Shown here piece by piece: positions 56,929 through 64,000 of a DNA stretch of 64,000 bases. The stretch comes from Syncephalastrum monosporum B8922 (Eukaryota; Mucoromycota; Mucoromycetes; Mucorales; Syncephalastraceae), in NCBI GenBank assembly GCA_000697355.1, contig JNEN01001220.1:1-64000 (forward strand), read 5' to 3'. How positions within the stretch are numbered: position 1 is the stretch's first letter; each line of letters starts with the position of its first letter. A program made the translations under genes and the position numbers. The notes beneath the pieces are model-generated. The model ran no database searches. It had not been told where the DNA came from and saw nothing but the letters and a program-made list of their open reading frames with translations.

Positions 56929-59900
56929 GTGACACGGACGGCGATGATTGTCATTTATTGTGATGGCGTAAACACATGTCTGCATACAACATTCCGCTCG
57001 TGCATCCAACAAAACAAAAAGTAAGTTTAGTTATACTGGAGGAATCATCCTCCAAATGACCGTGACGAGATGCGCAGCTCGTCTCGTTATTCAGGGGGCT
57101 TGGAACATACGCAGGTTGGAGGCTTCGACAAAGAATATGAGGGGTACATTCTATCCTCGAGTATGCCCGATGTATTTCCTGAGAGAGACGGAGAGCAGAT
57201 GGGAGTTGAGAGGGTAGCGGTCCATATAGTCGTCGAAAAATGCTGAACACACGCATCTAAAGATCGTCGCACGATAATGAAGCTTAAACTTTTACTTAAA
57301 GGATCGATCACTAGAATTGTCACTTGGCCATGTTTCTTCTCGCCCTTTTCGTTCCTTCCCGCTCGCATGGCCCGCCACTCTCATATAGCTCATGGCAATA
57401 CCGGAAAGACAGTGCACGAATCTCCTTTGCTCCTTGCTTAGATGACTACTATAACCAAGACAAAAACCGCGACCAATAAAATCCTTCAGCACGTTGCTGA
57501 GTCAAGGAGTCGAGTATAATCGAACCTTATTTATAGAAGGAGCACATCTGTGCTGTGTTTTCGAGGCAAACAAAGGATCAACATGGCAAATACAGATTAA
57601 TTGCAGCATTTTAACGGTGTTTCATCACGACACCTTAATAAACTTGCCCTCATAATAGCAACACCATCGATTTTTAATGCTCTCAAACGGTTGCTGTGTC
57701 ACAGAGAATAGGTAGAGGGTAAACCACAAAGCAATTCGACAATGATCCGGGGGAGGGGGGGGGATGGCTGTTAATTCATGCATCATCTCACCGGGTTCCA
57801 ATGGAACACACCTGCTTGCTAACTTTCTGGCAGAGACAAAGCCTGGTTCATAATTTACACATGGTACAAATACCACCAGATACAACACGCATCTTATTTT
57901 TTTTCTTCAGAAGACTGTTTACTACCTTCTGACCTTTACTTCAATTTTTGAGATATTCTTTACGTTACTATTTTATATATCTTATATACTGTTAAATCGA
58001 GACAACGTAAACTACATCCATGGATATCGCTCATGTCTGGCAGATTTTGAGGATTTTCAGCCTTCTGCATTGGGGTAAGGGGCCTACTTTTACCGCAACA
58101 GTAATACTAATAGGGTGGATAAAGCACTTCATTTATTCTCTTGTAAAAGCTGTGAGGGGCCGCACAAAATAAGGCTATTTAATATCTTCTGGATGATACT
58201 CTCTGTGTGTACAGCTCCTTAAGAAGCGGATCTGAGCTTTCCAAGTTTCACGTTGATATAAGTTATAGTTCGGGGCTTCTCTACATTGAAAAAATTGGAT
58301 TGAGATAAGTGTGTCTATCACTCAAACGAACCGCAACATACCAGCAAGTACTGGCAACCACGATTGTGCAGACTAATATTTCGATTAAATATTTATTCAC
58401 TATGCTGATATGCTCAATCGAGGACCTGACTTTGTCATGTTTACGCCGAAATCTATTCTACGTTTTAGCAGTGGCGTTCTCTTGTTCTGAGCACAATTTT
58501 TACTACGAAAAAAAATCATCTCAATGAGGCATCAGGTGAAGGCGTCCTTTTATAAATGTACCTTGGGAAAAGAGAAAAATAGAGAGAATAGAGACATAGA
58601 GACATAGAGACATATAGACATATAGACATATAGAAAGGGAAAGGGAAAGGACAGAGAAACGTATGAAAGCCTCAAGAAGAGACTTGGACGCTCTTTTTTG
58701 AGTTGAGAGCCTGGCCCCTCTTACCTAAGGACCGTCAGTAACTGTACTGCTTTTTTCTCTAAAAATACCAGCTAGGACATATGGAGATATCGGCAATGAA
58801 TGACATACCTACCGCTTGCGAGTGCTAGCATCGTACTTCAATCCAATTGACATACGAAAGGGAAAGCGATATCACGGATACAAATGGAAAAACCAAAGGT
58901 CATCTCCGCCACAAGTTTTCCTCTGCGTAGAAAGCGATAATGAGCTTTCAGTCACTCTTCGCGGTGGCAGCAGTAGGGACGCTGCTGTTGTGAGCTTTTT
59001 GTAGCGCTTGCGGTTGGGATGGAGCAAATTTCATAGTGCTACCGATGATGCAGTGACATTCAGAGTCACCCCTAGATTACCCTCTCCATTGCTACACCTC
59101 CTGACTGATGTTATTTCAGAAAAGATCGGCACTACGCTCCGAGAGTCCAGGAGACTATCGAGTAGCCAATAGGTTTTGCGATACAGCGGATCTACTGCGA
59201 CACACTATCATCTGTCAGCGGTCCAAATAAGAACAATATCTTGTAAAAGTATTGTGCACAACTCGAGGAAAATTCTGGACATAGTCCTCTCGCTTTCAAA
59301 TGTTGCCGTACTCCGCGTCGTCTAAATCAAGTCTTGCAGGTCCATAAATTCTGTCTTTGTGGGACTAACTGGTCTCTTAACAAGAACTCGCTGAAAACAG
59401 GAAAATTCAGGGCTTCCGGTCCGTTGGTCGTACGGCTTGACATCCGAGGTAGCACAGTGGGGCAGCCGCAATCCAAGCTCTCGGTGATGCATATGACTTA
59501 TGGCTTATACTTAGTAGAGCTAATCATATTCAAGCAACCCCACGATCAATCGTTTTTGCCTGCTTCTTAAGTACTGTGGACGGAAATATAATGTCACGAT
59601 GTCCGTTGCCAGCTGAGGAGGCTTGTCAAAATACCATTTGGATGCTTTAGACCAGAAAAGCGGATCTGATTTCAGGCGTCTCTTTCAGTCCGCGGCGTGC
59701 TTGGTCCCGTGTGCACTTCCGCTGTAGTTGTAACTGCTCAATGAGGCACGTCATGGAATAAGGCTTGTCGACACGGACCTCGCGAGTATGTATAAAGAAG
59801 AGAAAGGGTTTAAGTGATAATTCAACGACTACTTACCCTTTCTCTAATTAAACGTCTCCTCCTTCACTCTACTACGTATAGATCTTTTGCTCGACCCTAT

Positions 59901-61868
59901 TTTGTCTTCTTTAATTCCCATTAAATTATAAACTAAGTCGTGTGTCTCACAAGTATGAGCACGGCAAAGTGATAATAGCACCGAAGTGTATCGATCGGTC
60001 AGTCAGACTCCTAAACATAGTAATATCGTGTTACGTACGACAAAGAGGAGGATTGTCCAAAGTGCAATTCACTTGTTTCATGTAGAGCTGATTTCTTGCG
60101 GCAATGTTATTAATTCTTTTCATACTCGTATTTGCTCAACGGTCTTTTAAACATATCATTTATTTATGCAATTCTTCGATCTATCTTTCCTTGTAGCACT
60201 ACCAAAGCTGATACTCTGTACGAGAATGTGAAAAGAATAAGAATTAAGTAAATAAATGCACGTACCGAAAAACCCATATACACTATCAATCGAAATTGCG
60301 TTGGGAGAGCTCTAGAAAACAGCATCTCTATCGTCGTCAAGTAGGCGAGCCATCTTTATCGTAACATAATAATAGGCTAGGCCTTGATTTCACCTAAAAA
60401 TTATTGGCTTTTCGCCGCCTAGTGAGCTTCACCGGGAATTTCATCTCTTTTCATTTCGACCAACTTACTCGCGTGGCGCTTCTCGTAGTGGATGATATAA
60501 TGCGTTATGCTACAGGTATGGCCTATAGACCATCACTTCGTGATAATGTATTTGTCCAAATTGGATGCAGCTTGACTATAATAGCTTTGGAATGATATGC
60601 AGGAATTTCTTTCGCTGAGGGTGAAAGGCTCTGGAACGAAATCACTAATCGGAACCACCGACTTAAACATTGCTCGACTTCGATCCAGCATGAGTCCACT
60701 TTCTACAAAGCCTGACAAAACTTTGACTGAATCAATTATCAGTAAACTTCAGAATGTTTTACAACAGCGGTTTGTGTCTTGCCTCAATATTTGGGGCATA
60801 TTCGGTCAGCTCAAAGACTGGCCGAATTTTGTATCAAGTGTTAACGCTGTTTTACCAGCCTTAGACGGACATCATGGAAAGAAGCTGCACAGATAACCAT
60901 TAGTACTTTTTTATTATGTTGGTACTTATGAGTAGTACTTATGAGTACGTACCACCATGTCGTGGTTTTAGAAGGAGCTTATTAGCATTATACGCAGGCT
61001 TCGTTGAGAATGTTTTTCATGCCAAATCTGATTAGCATCTACTTACATCTACTTCAAAATAAATGTAGGTATGTTATAAGAGCATTTGCGATGATACACC
61101 AAGTTCTTCGGTTTGCTCATATCGTCTCAATGGTTGATATATATTTCTTTCTTTTTTGCACGAGAGTGACACAGGCACATAATTCATCTAGGTCACCTTA
61201 TCGGACTTTTTACTCATGATAAATATGGTGTAAATATCGACTGAAGCAGCAGACAACCTTTGTTTATCGATAGCTTTGCAAACAAAAATAAACAACATGC
61301 AAGCTCACATATACTACAGCACTCGCTTACAGAGACAAAAATGCAAAGCTAATGTGGCCGGCGCATATAGTATATTATTAATTTACCTATTACGTACTTT
61401 TCATTAAATCGTTTTCAATTTTTCCACTTTCATCTCTCGCCTGCGAATGATTCCATCCATGTATAACTGTATGAATATCCTCATACAGGCCTATTAGAAG
61501 TTGACAGCCATCTAAAGAATTTGGCGTCTGCCACATCATGTCACTTTGGCGTAGCCGAAACGCAATGCTCTCGAGGGACTGACATGAGCATTCCATATAA
61601 CAGCGACCCATGGTTTGCAGTTGATGGATCTCGGGTTCTGCGCATAAAGTCCGTATTCCTGAAGAAGGTTCGTCGTCAGTTCGCATGCTCAACATGTGCC
61701 TTCCACGTTTCTCCGAGCAGCAAAAATGGAGGGCAATACACATACCACAAAGTATGAGATGCATATGTCTAATATGAGATACGATGCTCGCTGGTATGGA
61801 GAGCAGCCTTCTGTATAAAAGAAGTGAGCTAAACAGTGGATAGTCGATATTCCTCGAATTTTGAAACC
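56929..61868. other. 4.9-kb gene-poor, AT-rich stretch
   Basis: No recognised gene. Seen: a G-run at 57749-57761; a GACATA-type hexamer array at about 58590-58633; GAAAGG repeats at 58634-58648; scattered short open frames (for example 60597-60896 on plus and 61390-61764 on minus) with protein-like composition but no motif. Decayed genes or transposon debris are likely. Confidence 0.5.
58590..58648 (+). repeat. GACATA hexamer array grading into GAAAGG
   Basis: About six imperfect GACATA/GACATAGA units followed by AAGGGA units. Confidence 0.75.
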
Positions 61869-62336
61869 ATGCAGATCTCCTACATCCTTTTTGCTGTTGC
61901 CGCCGTTCTGACCGCTAACGTGGACGCGCTTCCTCATCTCCACCGCCGGTCCAACTGTCGCTCTGTGTCTGGCAATGAGAACATTGGTGACACCTCTGGA
62001 CTTGTAAGTAGTGAAACATGTTGATTGAAGCAGCAATCGTACAGAAGCTTAACAACGACCACTCTTTTGCCTTCATACAATTAGCTCAACAACGTACTCG
62101 CCAATGGCCTTTTGAACGACAATTCGCAGAAGTCTCAAGGGACCGTTATCTGTGACGATGACTATGACTATGACCACCACAAAGGCTGGGGTGGCCGCGG
62201 CGATTATGATAAGCACCATGACTACGACGGTGACTACGACCACCACGGTGACTACGACAACCACGGTGACTACGACCACCACGGTGACCACGACGACCAT
62301 GATGACTGGGACCGTGAAGATGAATACACTAAATAA
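61869..62336 (+). CDS. Secreted small protein with one TSGLLNN motif and an Asp/His-rich tail
   Basis: Two exons, 61869-62003 and 62085-62336, join in phase to 128 residues. MQISYILFAVAAVLTANVDA is a signal peptide; an HRR site follows, a possible Kex2 cleavage site. The core GNENIGDTSGL then LNNVLANGLLNDNSQKSQ matches the repeat unit of the 53.6-55.3 kb protein (G-x-N-x-x-G-x-T-S-G-x-L-N-N ... G ... D-x-S-Q-x-S). It is framed by two Cys (NCRSV and VICDD), which could form a disulfide. The last 60 residues are almost only Asp, His, Tyr and Gly, with repeats of DYDHHG. Such a tail could bind divalent metals, an inference only. The intron falls inside the motif, between TSGL and LNN. Confidence 0.82.
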
Positions 62337-64000
62337 GAGCCTATGTATTATACTTTGGTACTTGTTAAATTAGAGTACCAAAATAATTCATATAATTCGC
62401 TCAATTAAAAGTGAAAACTTATTCAATTTCAATCCGTGTGGAGAGTCTAATTGAGACGATCGACTGTACAACGTGTCACAACATTACCATCTTGCCACCT
62501 GTCAATATAAATTATAGGATTTCTTCAATGACATATTAGCCAATATATCGATGGCATCTTCAAGGCACAAATGATGTATGGAATATAGGAATCATTGAGT
62601 AAATTTAGAGACACACGGCGTAGATGCTGTTATAGAAACGGTATCGCTACAGTATCACATTTCAGCTATTATTGTCCCTCAGCTCGCCCAAATTCCTGTC
62701 AACGTCTTTGCTTGATGGCTCGCACAACAGCGCTCTTTCCTGGTTATCGTCGTTCCCTTTATCATAATGCGAATACTGTCGCAAATTCCTTATGCAGTAT
62801 CACTTGGCCGAAAGAAAAACGACTAGTAATAATTCGTTTCTCAGAGCTCAACGTTCTCTCTACTGATGGGTCACATACTGGCGGTTTAAATTAGTTAGGC
62901 TCATATCTTGCAGACCTGTACAATGACGCTACAACATCTACGTATTGTTCCATTGCCTAGTCCGTATGGTTCACTACAATATTGGAGCCTTCTCTGCTAT
63001 CGCCTTTACGTCCTCTTCCACACGAGTTATGTAACATTTATTGCATTATATTCCACTCCAACCTTCGCAGATACTGCTACGATAAATATTTGTCCATTGC
63101 CACTGAAAATTAGCGGAAGCGTAGCAGATTACTCTCATTTTCAGATAAATTAAATGCTCCTCACAATGCGTCCGTGTAAACGTTTTTTCTGATTTCTGAA
63201 TCAAAGTACAGTTTACTTCCGCCATTGACCTAGGCAGCAAATCTAGTTGTGTTCATGGTATATGGAGGTAAGCATTATGTTTAGATATGCAATAATATCA
63301 GGAGGGAGAGACGGACACATACTCAATATCCGTAGGCTTACCTGTAGAAGAGGTGTATACGCGTCCTCCTTGATACAAGGAGAACTCGTAATACCTATTG
63401 AAAGAAGACACCTGTAGTACGTATGAGAATGGTTAAGCTCATGCATATATGCGGGAAATGATATTGTGCGGCAAGCAATCGTATAAACGCCCACAATAGT
63501 CGAATGATACAAGAACTTTAGGGGGTCGATCCACATGTGAAATTTGAACGTTCTCAGGATGTGACTTAAATAATAGTCTAAGGCCATCATTGGCTTAAAA
63601 TGTACGTATAGTACTTCTTGCGGGTCTAACAGGTAAGAACATCAGGAGACTCAATGACTTATAGTATTTAAATACGTACCCACAGCGAATGTATGCTTAG
63701 CGGTTTTCCAAGCATGTCTCAAGTTGTACCATTTTCAGCTGGAAGGGGGCGAAAGCGATCAAAACAAAGGGGTCCACATGCAGGACGCGGAAGTGTTTTG
63801 GCTCTTCTTTCGCCCTGAAAACTTTCTTCGATGGTGCATATTCCAGTACTCCGTGAGTCACCATAGATGGATAAGCGAAGGAACTGCCTCATGCCTTTGT
63901 TTGGGCAGGCATACACCGCTAATATGGAAGTACACGATAGACAGCATACTCGTATATCTCCCGACTATGATCATTTTCAGGAGTGCGAAAGTGATAATAT
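62337..64000. other. Terminal 1.7 kb without recognised genes
   Basis: AT-rich. Short open frames include one on plus at 63715-63819 that encodes a basic 34-residue peptide with RGRKRSKQRG; too short to call. Nothing else is supported. Confidence 0.45.

Overview
The window looks like nuclear DNA of an early-diverging fungus, most likely a member of Mucorales (Mucoromycota). The evidence is the gene set and gene style: short GT-AG introns (mostly about 50-130 nt), genes packed on both strands, a LOV/PAS/GATA white-collar photoreceptor, a Fus3/Kss1-type MAP kinase, a Rlm1/MEF2-type MADS factor, polyglutamine-rich regulators, and an RNase III-like protein with two dsRNA-binding domains that resembles R3B2 of the Mucor non-canonical RNAi pathway. 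The species cannot be named from the sequence alone. No bacterial or organellar genes, tRNA, rRNA or CRISPR array was recognised.

Layout. 1-3.2 kb is mobile-element debris: the 3' end of a TnpB/Fanzor-type nuclease gene, two relics of one Ty3/gypsy reverse transcriptase, and one hypothetical gene. 3.2-48.2 kb is a dense housekeeping and regulatory block. In order it holds: P-type cation ATPase (-), phosphopantothenoylcysteine decarboxylase (-), WC-1 (-), MAP kinase (+), ING/PHD protein (-), F-box protein (-), FHA/kanadaptin (+), NUDIX (-), PSP1-domain protein (+), RNase III/dsRBD protein (-), TMEM209-like (+), PIAS/Siz SUMO ligase (-), proteasome alpha1 (-), cytochrome P450 (-), SpoU methyltransferase (+), MADS-box (+), Svp26/TEX261 (-), Abraxas-like (+), ribosomal uL13 (-) and eL13 (+), gamma-glutamyltransferase (-), coactosin (+) and a 7TM-RGS receptor (+). 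Many of these form divergent pairs with short shared promoters.

48.2-64 kb is a gene-poor island. It holds a WRKY-like transcription factor, a secreted protein of thirteen 42-residue repeats separated by Lys-Arg sites, a small candidate three-exon gene, and a second secreted protein that carries one copy of the same repeat motif joined to an Asp/His-rich tail. The rest is low-complexity or unrecognised sequence.

No single operon-like system is present, as expected for a fungus. Functional themes are signalling (blue light, MAPK, MADS, RGS receptor), ubiquitin/SUMO/chromatin (F-box, PIAS, ING, Abraxas, proteasome) and RNA (RNase III/dsRBD, SpoU). The best candidates for new biology are the shared secreted repeat family (53.6-55.3 kb and 61.9-62.3 kb), the RNase III/dsRBD protein and the Fanzor fragment at the window edge. 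Exon coordinates come from reading splice sites by eye and checking that phases agree. They are predictions without transcript support.
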